Assembly (NCBI RefSeq): GCF_019303495.1
Contig: NZ_JAEVFI010000012.1
Location: 5,416 to 69,415 of the forward strand
Length of the DNA stretch: 64,000 nucleotides
From: Streptomyces sp. JJ66
GTDB taxonomy: Bacteria > Actinomycetota > Actinomycetes > Streptomycetales > Streptomycetaceae
Reading direction: 5' to 3'
Shown piece by piece: positions 44,620 through 52,603 of this stretch (position 1 is its first letter; every line of letters begins with the position of its first letter). Below the pieces are notes generated by a model. The model was given only the letters and a program-made list of their open reading frames with translations, was not told where the DNA came from and did no database searches. A program made the position numbers and the translations under genes.

Positions 44620-44737
44620 CCTCCCCTTGGCCACAGTCTGGAACCGCGACACGAAGTGCGGACCGTAGCGGTTGGGCTGCTGGCCGGAGCGGAGTCGGGT
44701 CAGCACGGGCTCGGGCTGGGCGCCCAGCCCGTATCAA
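44620..44737 (-). pseudogene. Degraded copy of the deacetylase 3' end
   Basis: On the minus strand this reads LGAQPEPVLTRLRSGQQPNR, clearly related to LDAQPEPVLTKLRALGVGQQ near the C-terminus of the polysaccharide deacetylase at 45014-46240. About 60 bp align (44672-44737 with 45052-45116), with a 12-bp deletion. No upstream part of the gene remains. The segment between the two copies (coiled-coil gene and hairpins) may have arrived by the event that duplicated this end. Confidence 0.7.
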
Positions 44738-44740
44738 CGG

Positions 44741-44776
44741 GTACCGGCCCCCCGCGTGAAGGTGCGGGGCCGGTAC
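44741..44776. terminator. Bulged hairpin
   Basis: GTACCGGCCCC and GCGGGGCCGGTAC arms with a two-base bulge and short loop, next to the stronger hairpin at 44781-44823. It is possibly a second terminator for the coiled-coil gene. Confidence 0.55.
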
Positions 44777-44780
44777 GGTG

Positions 44781-44823
44781 GCGGTGAGGTCCGGGGCACC
44801 TGTTTTGCCCCGGACCTCACCGC
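44781..44823 (-). terminator. Terminator at the end of the deacetylase/coiled-coil operon
   Basis: Perfect 17-bp stem (GCGGTGAGGTCCGGGGC at 44781-44797 with its complement at 44807-44823) and a 9-nt loop. It overlaps the stop codon of the coiled-coil gene. Confidence 0.88.
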
Positions 44824-45017
44824 TCGCGGTGTTGCAGGAGAGCCTTGATCTCCGCGATCCCGGACTCCAGCCCGGCAACAGTGGTCTTCAGCTCCCTGAC
44901 GTCGCTCTTCAGCCCGCCAACGTCCTCGGAGAGCTTTTCCAGGATGCGAGTATGGCTGGCCAGAACCGCGCCGTGCGCGTGCTGCACCGCGACGATCTCA
45001 TCCAGTTTCGTGTTCAT
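44817..45017 (-). CDS. Small coiled-coil protein
   Basis: Protein of 66 aa, almost entirely a predicted coiled coil: heptads run through ILEKLSEDVGGLKSDVRELK and TTVAGLESGIAEIKALLQH, preceded by MNTKLDEIVAVQHAHGAVLA. It starts within the stop codon of the deacetylase gene (ATGA), so translation is coupled. No family function is known to me; similar short proteins exist in actinobacterial genomes. The stop is embedded in a strong terminator. Confidence 0.65.
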   Translation of the reverse strand: MNTKLDEIVAVQHAHGAVLASHTRILEKLSEDVGGLKSDVRELKTTVAGLESGIAEIKALLQHRER

Positions 45018-46240
45018 GCTAGGTAATTCTTCCACCCACCCGTGGGCTGCTGGCCTACGCCGAGGGCGCGGAGTTTGGTCAGCACGGGCTCGGGCTGGGC
45101 GTCCAGCCAGTCGCACAGCTGGCGGAAGGAGACCATGCGCACGTCGCGGTGTCCCGCCTCGGCGATGTGCTGGATGGTCTGCTCGACGGCGTCCATGTAG
45201 ATGCCGCCGTTCCACTCCTCGAAGTGGTTGCCGATGAACAGCGGGGCCCGGTTCGTCTCGTACGCCCGCTGGAAGCCCTGGGTGAACGCCCCCACCGCTT
45301 CCTCCCGCCACCCGGGGCGGTCCGCGACGGGGCCCCGGGTGGTGTTCCCGGACTGGTTGGCGAGGAGGTTGTAGTCCATCGACAACACCTCGAACGAGCG
45401 GCCGGGGAACGGTATGGACTGCAACGGCAGATCCCACACCCCCTGTTTCTTCGCGGGCCACACCTGAAGGCCCCCCGGCGAGCTGGCGTCGTACCGCCAG
45501 CCCAGCTCGGCGGCGGCTGGCAGCAGGTTTTCCTGTCCCAGCAGGCAGGGCGTGCGGGCGCCTATGAGCTCCGTGCCGTAGTCGAACGGCAGCGGCTCGA
45601 CGTCGGTGAAGCCGGTGTTCGTCCGCCACCGCGTCACGAACGCCGACGCCTGCTCGATCTCCGAGCGCCACTGCCGGGGCGTCCAGTGCGCCACGGAGCC
45701 GCTGCCACCGCAGAAGTGGCCGTTGAAGTGCGTGCCGATCTCGTGGCCCTCCAGCCACGCCGCGCGCAGGTTCTCCAGCGTCAGCCGTATGTTGGCGTCC
45801 TTGAGGTACCCGATGTCCGACGCCCCGCGCGGGTTGCCCGGCGGCCGGTACAGGTTCCGCTTGCTCTCCGGCAGCAGATACAGCCCGGACAGGAAGAACG
45901 TCATCGCCGCCCCGTGCTCGCGCGCGACCTTCCGGAACCGTGGGAACAGGCCGTTGCCGACTTCCCCGGCGCCGTCCCACGAGAACACGACGAACTGCGG
46001 TGGCCGCTCCCCGGGCTCCAGCGGGCGCGGGGCGGGCGGCTGGTTCGGCTGCGGCCCGGTGTCGGCGGTGGACCCGTCCCCGAGCGGCGTCACGGCCGGG
46101 CTGGGACTCGGCTCCGGGGGCGTCGCCCCGTTCTTGCCGGGCGGCCCTTCGCCGTCTGCCTGCCGTGTGCAGCCGGTGGCCCCGAGTGCCGTCGCGGCGG
46201 CACCCCATGCGAGCAGCTTCCGGCGGCTGACCCCGTCCAT
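45014..46240 (-). CDS. Polysaccharide deacetylase-like lipoprotein with Tat signal
   Basis: Secreted protein of 408 aa. The signal SRRKLLAWGAAATALGATGC joins a twin-arginine motif to a lipobox, so it is probably a Tat-exported lipoprotein. A Pro-rich linker (about 30-65) precedes a NodB-like deacetylase fold: catalytic Asp in VVFSWDGAGEVGNG, zinc His pair in HEIGTHFNGHFCGG, and a late RMVSFRQLCDWLDAQ region. The ATG at 46240 follows AAGGGG. The substrate is unknown (cell-wall or exopolysaccharide N-acetyl groups are family targets). A decayed copy of its 3' end lies downstream. Confidence 0.83.
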   Translation of the reverse strand: MDGVSRRKLLAWGAAATALGATGCTRQADGEGPPGKNGATPPEPSPSPAVTPLGDGSTADTGPQPNQPPAPRPLEPGERPPQFVVFSWDGAGEVGNGLFPRFRKVAREHGAAMTFFLSGLYLLPESKRNLYRPPGNPRGASDIGYLKDANIRLTLENLRAAWLEGHEIGTHFNGHFCGGSGSVAHWTPRQWRSEIEQASAFVTRWRTNTGFTDVEPLPFDYGTELIGARTPCLLGQENLLPAAAELGWRYDASSPGGLQVWPAKKQGVWDLPLQSIPFPGRSFEVLSMDYNLLANQSGNTTRGPVADRPGWREEAVGAFTQGFQRAYETNRAPLFIGNHFEEWNGGIYMDAVEQTIQHIAEAGHRDVRMVSFRQLCDWLDAQPEPVLTKLRALGVGQQPTGGWKNYLA

Positions 46241-46401
46241 GCGTTCCCCTTCGGCCGCGTGTCCGTGCACTGCGGAAGAGGTCTATCCCGGGGGACCCGG
46301 TTCCGGAAGCCCTTCGGGGAAAAGTGTCCCTTCGTGCTGACGGCCGGGGTATGACGCGTTCCCGGCAGGCTGCGCGGAGCAACGGGGCGCGGGCCGCCGC
46401 G

Positions 46402-47322
46402 TCAGCCGGGTTCGGACGGGGTGGCGTCCGGGGGCGGTGCGATGGTGTCGGGCACCAGCGTCCGCAGGAAGGCGGCAGCCGCCGGGGAGAGCCGATCAGG
46501 GCTCCACACCAGGCGTTCTTCGCGGACCGGGGCGTCCCGCAGCGCCAGAACCCGGACGCCGGCCAGCCGGGGGACGAACGCGGCGGGCAGGGTGGCGACG
46601 CCCAGGCCGTTGCGGACGAGCGCGGCCAGCGTGTCCACCGAGGTCACCTCGCAGGCCACCTCCCGGCGCAGCCCCGCCCGGGTGAACGCCCCGTCGCTCT
46701 GGTCGCGGGCGGCGGTGCCGGTGGGAAAGTCAACGAACACCTCCTGCGCCAGCCGCCGCAGCCCCACGGGCGTGCCCGCCTCGACCCCGGCCAGTGGATG
46801 GTCCGGCGCGACGACGGCGACGTGCTCATCTCGCAGCAGCGTGCGACTGGCCACGCCCCTGGCCACGAACTCCGGTGGCACCCCGAGGAACGCCAGGTCC
46901 AGCGCGCCTTCGCGTACCTCTGTGGCCAGCACCTCGCTGCCCCAGGTCACCAGGCTCACCCGCACCTGCGGGTGCTCGGTGCGGTACACGCCCAGCAGGC
47001 TCGGAAGGTCCACGACGGTGACCGTGCTGATGGTGCCGATCGACAGGCGGCCCCGGATCTGCCCGAGGGCCGCCGCGACCTCGGCGCGCGCCCGCTCCGC
47101 GGCCTCCAGCGCCTGCCGGGCGGCGGGCAACACCGCCTCCCCGGCCGCCGTCAGCCGCACGCGCCGACTGGTGCGCTCGAACAGTCGCGCTCCCAACTCC
47201 CGTTCCAGCTTGGCGATCTGGTGGCTCAGCGCGGACTGGACCACGTGACAGCGCTCGGCCGCCCGGGTGAACCCACCCGTCTCCGCGACCGCGACCACGT
47301 AGCGCAGCTGTTGCAACTCCAT
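46402..47322 (-). CDS. LysR-family transcriptional regulator
   Basis: LysR regulator of 306 aa. The winged HTH is MELQQLRYVVAVAETGGFTR with AAERCHVVQSALSHQIAKLE, followed by the effector domain (GRLSIGTISTVTVVDLPSLL). Divergently transcribed from an MFS gene across a short intergenic region that holds a T-N11-A palindrome, so it probably controls itself and the exporter. The inducer is unknown. Confidence 0.9.
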   Translation of the reverse strand: MELQQLRYVVAVAETGGFTRAAERCHVVQSALSHQIAKLERELGARLFERTSRRVRLTAAGEAVLPAARQALEAAERARAEVAAALGQIRGRLSIGTISTVTVVDLPSLLGVYRTEHPQVRVSLVTWGSEVLATEVREGALDLAFLGVPPEFVARGVASRTLLRDEHVAVVAPDHPLAGVEAGTPVGLRRLAQEVFVDFPTGTAARDQSDGAFTRAGLRREVACEVTSVDTLAALVRNGLGVATLPAAFVPRLAGVRVLALRDAPVREERLVWSPDRLSPAAAAFLRTLVPDTIAPPPDATPSEPG

Positions 47323-47328
47323 CCAGCG

Positions 47329-47343
47329 ATCGTGAATCACGAT
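47329..47343. promoter_or_regulatory. LysR-type operator between regulator and MFS genes
   Basis: ATCGTGAATCACGAT is a perfect 15-bp palindrome containing the T-N11-A pattern of LysR sites, located 6 bp from the LysR start and 29 bp before the MFS ATG. A further TTGCGATGA half-like element follows. Confidence 0.75.
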
Positions 47344-47372
47344 CATTGCGATGACAAGCATGTGTTGGACTC

Positions 47373-48788
47373 ATGGATACGGGCGGCCTCAGCCTGGGAG
47401 GCATGACCGACCCCGCGCTGCGCGACGAACCCCCGGCCCCTGCCCTCGCCCCTGCCCCCGCGGCCCTCGCCCCTGCCCCGCTGCCCGAGGACACGCCTGC
47501 CGGGCACGCGCCTGCCGACGTCGCCCCTGCCAGGCACACGTCCGCCGACGTCGCCCCCGCTGGCGACCGGCCGAGCGACGTCCCGCCCGTCGGGCCGGAC
47601 ACCGCCCCGCTCGGGCGGGGACTGCTGCTGCTCATGGCCGTGGCCACCGGACTCTCCTGCGCGGGCAACTACTTCGCCCAACCCCTGCTCGACCTGATCC
47701 GCAGCGAACTGAACGTGAGCACGGCCGTCGCCGGACTCGTCGTGACCGCCGGACAGGCCGGGTACGCGCTCGGGCTGCTCGCCCTCATCCCGCTCGGCGA
47801 CGTGCTGGACCGCCGCCGCCTGGCGGTGACCCTGTTCAGCGCCACCGCTGGTTTCCTCGCGCTGACGGCGCTGGCCACCTCCGGCGCCCTGCTGCTGGCG
47901 GGCACCGTGCTCACCGCCCTCACCTCCGTCGGCGCGCAAGTGGTCGTCGCGCACGCGGCCGCGCTCGCCACCCCCGCCGACCGGGGCCGGGTCGTCGCCA
48001 CCGTCATGTCCGGCCTCCTCCTGGGCGGCCTCCTCGCGCGCACCGCCGCCGGGGGCCTGGCCGAACTCGGCGGCTGGCAGACGGTGTACTGGGTCAACGC
48101 CGTCCTCATGGCGGGCATGGCGGCCCTGCTGCACCGCCACCTGCCCCGGCTGCGCCCCACGGCCGCGCTCGGCTACCCCGCCCTGCTGCGCTCGACGTTC
48201 ACCCTGCTGCGCCAAGAGCGGCTGCTGCGCTGGCGGACGGCGGTGGGCGCCTGCTCCATGGCCTCCTACAGCGTGCAGCTGACCGCCGTGACGTTCGTCC
48301 TCGCCGGCCCCGGCTACGCGTGGTCCGAGGCCACGATCGGACTGTTCGGCCTCGTCGGAGTGGTGGGCGTCCTCACCATGAAACTCGCGGGCCGCCTGGG
48401 GGACACCGGCTCCGTACACCAGGTCACGGGCGTGGCCCTCGTCCTTCTCGTCGCCGCCTGGCTCACGCTGCTGCCCGGCGCGGGCTCACTGGGGTGGCTG
48501 GTGGTGGGCATCGTCGCCCTGAACGTGGCGCAACAGGCGGTACTCAACAGCAGCCAGACCATCCTCTACGCGCTGCGCCCCGAGGCCCGCAACCGCATCA
48601 ACTCGGCCTTCATGACGGGCTACTTCGTCGGAGGCGCGGCGGGCTCGGCCCTCGCGTCGGTGGTGTGGGTCCACGCCGGATGGCGCGGCGCGTGCACCCT
48701 GGGCGCGACGCTGGCCGCCGCGTCCACCCTGCTATGGCTAGCCGAACGCCTCGGCCCCCGCGCCCCGAAGCTCCCCTCCGGTGCTTAG
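47373..48788 (+). CDS. MFS transporter (probable drug exporter)
   Basis: Twelve-TM major facilitator, up to 471 aa. An Ala/Pro-rich N-terminal tail of about 80 residues with repeats (APADVAPA, SADVAPA) precedes TM1 (GRGLLLLMAVATGLSCAGNY). The loop motif is GDVLDRRRLAVTLFS, and the overall pattern resembles DHA1 exporters (YajR/YnfM-like). An internal ATG at 47403 lies just after GGGAGG, too close to be ideal, so the start is uncertain. Probably controlled by the divergent LysR gene. Confidence 0.82.
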   Translation: MDTGGLSLGGMTDPALRDEPPAPALAPAPAALAPAPLPEDTPAGHAPADVAPARHTSADVAPAGDRPSDVPPVGPDTAPLGRGLLLLMAVATGLSCAGNYFAQPLLDLIRSELNVSTAVAGLVVTAGQAGYALGLLALIPLGDVLDRRRLAVTLFSATAGFLALTALATSGALLLAGTVLTALTSVGAQVVVAHAAALATPADRGRVVATVMSGLLLGGLLARTAAGGLAELGGWQTVYWVNAVLMAGMAALLHRHLPRLRPTAALGYPALLRSTFTLLRQERLLRWRTAVGACSMASYSVQLTAVTFVLAGPGYAWSEATIGLFGLVGVVGVLTMKLAGRLGDTGSVHQVTGVALVLLVAAWLTLLPGAGSLGWLVVGIVALNVAQQAVLNSSQTILYALRPEARNRINSAFMTGYFVGGAAGSALASVVWVHAGWRGACTLGATLAAASTLLWLAERLGPRAPKLPSGA

Positions 48789-48994
48789 CCGTGGTGGGCC
48801 GTGGCGTAGCCGACGAACGCGTGCCAGGCGTCGTTCCCGACGACGAGCGTGGGACCGCCGGGGTTCTTGCTGTCCCGGACGGGCACGACGCCGATGTAGC
48901 CGTCGGCTACCTCGACGCAGGCGCTGTCATTGTTTGGGCTGTAGCTGGACTTGCGCCAAGGTGCCTGGCTCAGGTCGAAGTGCGATGTGTCCAT
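48785..48994 (-). CDS. DUF397 protein
   Basis: Protein of 69 aa with the DUF397 core: WRKSSYSPNNDSACVEVADG and VPVRDSKNPGGPTLVVGNDA, ending WHAFVGYATAHHG. Such proteins pair with Scr1-type XRE regulators in Streptomyces. Here its 5' end overlaps the 3' end of the XRE gene by 68 nt in another frame, an unusually long overlap. Role unknown; proposed regulator partner. Confidence 0.88.
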   Translation of the reverse strand: MDTSHFDLSQAPWRKSSYSPNNDSACVEVADGYIGVVPVRDSKNPGGPTLVVGNDAWHAFVGYATAHHG

Positions 48995-49829
48995 AGCTCC
49001 TGTACTCCTTGGCCACTGTCTCCATCAGGTGCAGGGACCGTCCGAGCGACAGTGCGGCACCTCGCGTTTGATCGTACATAGCCCGGTGCTGCTCCACCAT
49101 TTCGGAATCGCACATGAGGTGGCCGGTGTTGACGGCCTCCGCGTATGCAACGGGCGGTCCGTCGTCGAAGTACATGAGACTCACCAGACTGCCCATCACT
49201 CCGTGTGCACCTTCGGAGAACGGCACAACCTGCACCTTGACGCGCTCTTGCTTCACCAAACCGATCGCGTGGTCGATCTGATCGGCCATGACGGTGGGGC
49301 CGCCCACCCAGTAGCGCAGGACCGCCTCAGCCACGATGAACGACACGGTCACGCGGGATTCAGTGAGGATGCGTGCCCTGCGCAACCTGTTGACAACGCG
49401 GCGGTCAAGTTCCTCCGGCGTCTGGTATTCGTGGTTCGTCCGGAACAGCGCACGGGCGTACGCCTCGGTTTGCAGAAGGCCCGGCATGTACACCGGGGTG
49501 TACTCCTCGATGCGGATCGCCTTGCGTTCGGCGTGGGCGGCGCGGTCGAAGTGGCCTGCGTACGGGTCGCGTTCCAGGAAGCGTTCGAAAACACCGCCGG
49601 TGTTGAGCACTTGATCGAGTAGCCTCGCGTCCTCAAGGGTCGGCTTGCGGCGGCCTGACTCCCAGTGGCTGATCAGTGAAGGGCTGCGACACACCAGCTT
49701 CGCCAGTTCCTCTTGCGTCAGGTTGGCTCTCTCCCGCCGCAGCCGCAGCTCGACCTGATAGGGCTCGGGTGGGAATTCGTCCGCCGGATCGTCGTAACTG
49801 CCGTAGAAGCTAATCACTTTTGCCGCCAC
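48927..49829 (-). CDS. XRE/Scr1-family regulator (HTH plus DUF5753)
   Basis: DNA-binding protein of 300 aa. The HTH is NLTQEELAKLVCRSPSLISH followed by WESGRRKPTLEDARLL, and the DUF5753 effector domain begins about residue 95 (IRIEEYTPVYMPGLLQTEAYARAL) and includes VQVVPFSEGAHGVMGSLVSL. These pair with DUF397 proteins; the DUF397 gene follows directly. The target is unknown. Codon usage is softer than in the flanking conserved genes. Confidence 0.88.
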   Translation of the reverse strand: MAAKVISFYGSYDDPADEFPPEPYQVELRLRRERANLTQEELAKLVCRSPSLISHWESGRRKPTLEDARLLDQVLNTGGVFERFLERDPYAGHFDRAAHAERKAIRIEEYTPVYMPGLLQTEAYARALFRTNHEYQTPEELDRRVVNRLRRARILTESRVTVSFIVAEAVLRYWVGGPTVMADQIDHAIGLVKQERVKVQVVPFSEGAHGVMGSLVSLMYFDDGPPVAYAEAVNTGHLMCDSEMVEQHRAMYDQTRGAALSLGRSLHLMETVAKEYRSYGHIALRPEPGTLAQVQLQPKQ

Positions 49830-49954
49830 GTGGCGCTCCTCGTACAGATCGTTTGTAGAGCTGTGACGGCTACCACGTTACGCCTCACTCCCCCACGCTG
49901 TAACCAGTTCGCCACAGAGCGCGAGCCAGGGGAAAGCGAAGGGAAGCGCACGTC

Positions 49955-50179
49955 ATGACCGAGCAGGCAGAAGTACCCGCCGTGGGGGACACGGTGTTCG
50001 ACACGCGGCAGGAGCGGGTTGGGGTCTACCAGGCCAACGTGGACGGCGAGTTGTGGTTGCGGCCGATCGGCGGGGGACGCGAGTGGACGGCCGACCCCGG
50101 GCACGTCCGCAGGCCCACCGACCGTGAGCTGATCAGCGAGCGCGTGCGCATCGCCAACCGCGAGAGCCGCACGCGGTGA
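49955..50179 (+). CDS. Small conserved hypothetical protein
   Basis: Protein of 74 aa: VPAVGDTVFDTRQERVGVYQ, LWLRPIGGGREWTADPGHVR, then a basic tail. It looks like a small beta-barrel or SH3-like domain common next to XRE/DUF397 genes in Streptomyces. It ends overlapping the next GTG by 4 nt, so it is coupled to the downstream gene. Confidence 0.7.
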   Translation: MTEQAEVPAVGDTVFDTRQERVGVYQANVDGELWLRPIGGGREWTADPGHVRRPTDRELISERVRIANRESRTR

Positions 50180-50784
50180 CCGTCGGCAGCGTCGGCCCCG
50201 GCGGCGTCGGCCCGCCCAACGGCGTCGTGGTCAGCGGTTACCGGTGTGAGGCGACCGCCGTTGCCGCCGACCGGAGTGCCGCGTGGCCGCTCGGCGAGGT
50301 GCGCGAGCGTGACCCGCGCCTCGCGGTGCGGTGGATGCGCGGCCGGGCGCTGCTCATCGCGAACGCACTCGACCCGCTGCCCGGAGCCTGTGGCCCACTT
50401 CCCGCCGCATGCCTGCGCGAAGTCGTCGGCGACGGCCCGAACCCGGGCGCGCTGCTGCGCCGTTGGGCCGACGACGCGTCCGCCCAGGCCGCCGCCCTCA
50501 CCCGGCTCCGCACGGGCACCCCCATATCCGTCCACGCGGCCGACGACGCGACCCAGTACGTCATCTCCGCCTACCCCCTCACCAAGGGGGTACCGGACGG
50601 CCCGTCCCGTCGGTTGGGCACTGCGACCCCAGGGAGACGGACAGCATCGCTACCCTCGCCACAGCGGCCGCATCCGCTGAGACCACCAGGAGCGCCCATG
50701 AACCGCGCAGCAGCACGTGATCGCGTGGGCGGCTCACCTCAAGGCCGCGTCCCATCACCTGACCGCGCAGGCCACCCCGAGTGA
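50176..50784 (+). CDS. Hypothetical protein, coupled to the preceding gene
   Basis: Up to 202 aa. The middle part (GYRCEATAVAADRSAAWPLG, then ALDPLPGACGPLPAACLREV and ALLRRWADDASAQAAALTRL) has strong third-position GC and looks genuinely coded. The last ~60 residues are Pro/Arg-rich and may not be real. A TGA at 50782-50784 ends the frame, but the same frame stays open beyond it to the methyltransferase start, encoding a plausible YQNRLAELRAQATPVRLKTG tail. I do not recognise a family. Confidence 0.5.
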   Translation: MTVGSVGPGGVGPPNGVVVSGYRCEATAVAADRSAAWPLGEVRERDPRLAVRWMRGRALLIANALDPLPGACGPLPAACLREVVGDGPNPGALLRRWADDASAQAAALTRLRTGTPISVHAADDATQYVISAYPLTKGVPDGPSRRLGTATPGRRTASLPSPQRPHPLRPPGAPMNRAAARDRVGGSPQGRVPSPDRAGHPE

Positions 50785-50894
50785 GGCCAGGGGTGCGCCG
50801 CGGTCGGCCCGCTGTACCAAAACCGTCTCGCTGAGCTACGCGCACAGGCGACCCCGGTGCGCCTGAAGACCGGGGCAACCTCGAAGGAAACAAG

Positions 50895-52037
50895 GTGAAC
50901 AAGGCGACTCAGCTCCGCGCCGCACTCGCGGCCAGCCTCACGGAGGACGGCACCCTCACGAAACCCGAGTGGAGCAGCGCGGCCAGGGCGGTGCCCCGCG
51001 AGTTGTTCACGGGGTCCTACTTCCGGGCCGTGGCGGGCAGCGTTCCGACTACCTACCGCCCCGTCCGTGAGGGCGAGCCCGGATGGCTGGAGGGGGTCTA
51101 CTCCGACGAAACGCTGATCACACAACTCGACGGCCGGACCAGGCCCGACGATGTGGCCGGGGGAGCCGTGCCCGGCTCCCCCTCGTCCTCGTCCACCCTG
51201 CCGTCGCTGGTGTTGCGTATGTGGCAGCAGCTCGGGGCCAAAACCGGACACCGGGTGCTGGAGATCGGCACGGGCACGGGCTACTCGACCGCCCTCGGCG
51301 CGCATCGTCTCGGGGACGCCAACCTCACCAGCATCGAGTACGACCCGGTGGTGGGCGGTGCTGCGGCCGCCGCGCTCAAGATGGCCGGTTTCGCGCCCCG
51401 GCTGATCATCGGTGACGGCCTGCGCGGCGACCCGGACGGTGGACCGTATGACCGACTCATCGCCACCTGTTCGGTCCGGTACCTCCCGCTCCCGTGGCTG
51501 CACCAGGTCAGGCCGGGCGGAAAGATTCTGGTCACCCTGTCCGGATGGGGCTACGCCAGCGCCCTCGCGCTGCTCGATGTCACCGGCCCCGGGCAGGCCA
51601 TGGGCCGGTTCCTGCCCGGGTACACCAGCTTCATGATCGCCCGACCACACGACCGCCCGCCCCGCCCGTCCCTGGCCCTGCTGCCCGGCGAGGAGCGCCC
51701 GAGCCAGATCGATCCCGCCAAGCTCGACGACTGGACCGGTGGCTGGGTCGCACAGCTCGCGGCACCCTCGGCCGAGCGCATGGGGGCAGGAGCGGAGCAG
51801 ATCCTCTGGGACGTGTCCACCGGTTCGCAGGCCCGGACGGCGCCAGACGCGGGCGGGGGGTGGAACGTCGTGCAGCGCGGGCCTGTGCGCCTATGGGATC
51901 GGGTCGAGCGGGCGGTGCGGCGTTGGCAGGCCGCTGGCGAACCCCACCAGGAGGAATTCGGCATCACGGTCTCGGCCGCCGGTCAGCGGGTGTGGCTCGG
52001 TACCGAGGACGGTCCCGGCTGGGACCTGCCGATCTGA
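50895..52037 (+). CDS. PCMT-like (L-isoaspartate O-methyltransferase family) methyltransferase
   Basis: SAM-dependent methyltransferase of 380 aa. Motif I is VLEIGTGTGYSTALGAHRLG, post-I LTSIEYDPVV and motif II YDRLIATCSVRYLPLPWLHQ, as in protein-L-isoaspartate methyltransferases. A family-specific C-terminal ~170 residues (from RPPRPSLALLPGEERPSQID) follows. Such long PCMT homologues are frequent in actinobacterial RiPP (graspetide, lanthipeptide) loci, but I find no ATP-grasp ligase, lanthionine synthetase or convincing precursor beside it. The GTG start follows AAGGAAACAAG and overlaps an upstream TGA. Confidence 0.78.
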   Translation: MNKATQLRAALAASLTEDGTLTKPEWSSAARAVPRELFTGSYFRAVAGSVPTTYRPVREGEPGWLEGVYSDETLITQLDGRTRPDDVAGGAVPGSPSSSSTLPSLVLRMWQQLGAKTGHRVLEIGTGTGYSTALGAHRLGDANLTSIEYDPVVGGAAAAALKMAGFAPRLIIGDGLRGDPDGGPYDRLIATCSVRYLPLPWLHQVRPGGKILVTLSGWGYASALALLDVTGPGQAMGRFLPGYTSFMIARPHDRPPRPSLALLPGEERPSQIDPAKLDDWTGGWVAQLAAPSAERMGAGAEQILWDVSTGSQARTAPDAGGGWNVVQRGPVRLWDRVERAVRRWQAAGEPHQEEFGITVSAAGQRVWLGTEDGPGWDLPI

Positions 52038-52094
52038 CCCCCAGCAGCCCCGGCCAAGGGGCGCGGGCGTGGGGCGGCCGACGGCCCGGGGCCG

Positions 52095-52466
52095 TCAGCG
52101 GCTCTTCGGCGGGTCGTCTGGACCCGTGTCGCGGGGGTCGCGGTCACCGGAGGCGGGCGGGGGCTCGTCGGCGTCGGCGGGGCGCTGGTCCTGGCCGCCG
52201 AGGGACTTCAGGAAGTTCGGGTTGTCGTCCGGGGCGACCCAGCGGCGCTCGTCGGCGCGGACGGCGCCGTAGGGCGCGTTGCGGCGCGGGCGTCCGGCGA
52301 TGAACCAGGCGATCGGCCCCACCAGCACCTGGCCGAACAGCAGGACGATGAAGACCCACGCCAGTTTCGGCAGCTTGCGCACCTCGTCCTCGCGGGTGTT
52401 CAGCACGTCGATGAAGGCGTAGAGCCACACGGCCAGGATCAGCAGGAACGGCAGATACCTCAGCAT
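52095..52466 (-). CDS. PLDc_N-domain membrane protein
   Basis: Small membrane protein of 123 aa. Two helices (MLRYLPFLLILAVWLYAFID and LAWVFIVLLFGQVLVGPIAW) enclose the DVLNTREDEVRKLPK loop typical of the phospholipase-D N-terminal domain; the catalytic part of the phospholipase is absent, as in the stand-alone members usual in Streptomyces. The C-terminal half is a charged, Pro/Asp-rich tail. It lies divergent from the menaquinone genes. Confidence 0.82.
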   Translation of the reverse strand: MLRYLPFLLILAVWLYAFIDVLNTREDEVRKLPKLAWVFIVLLFGQVLVGPIAWFIAGRPRRNAPYGAVRADERRWVAPDDNPNFLKSLGGQDQRPADADEPPPASGDRDPRDTGPDDPPKSR

Positions 52467-52603
52467 GCGGTCAGCCCCCAGGTGCGTGCGAGAACGGGAT
52501 GGCGGTACCGCCAGCGTAAACCCCGGCCGCAGCGGCGCCCCGGGCCGCGCCCGAAGCGGAGCCCCGCCGAAGCCGGAAGCGGGCGTACCGGATACTGGCA
52601 CGT

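Noticed and set aside
50815-50850. tRNA-like D-arm sequence (GTAGCTCAGC on the minus strand)
   Set aside because: No matching acceptor stem, anticodon arm or T-arm could be built around it; the match is better explained by coding-like sequence.
50895-52037. A complete RiPP (graspetide or lanthipeptide) cluster around the PCMT-like methyltransferase
   Set aside because: No ATP-grasp ligase, LanM/LanKC or clear precursor peptide is encoded nearby.
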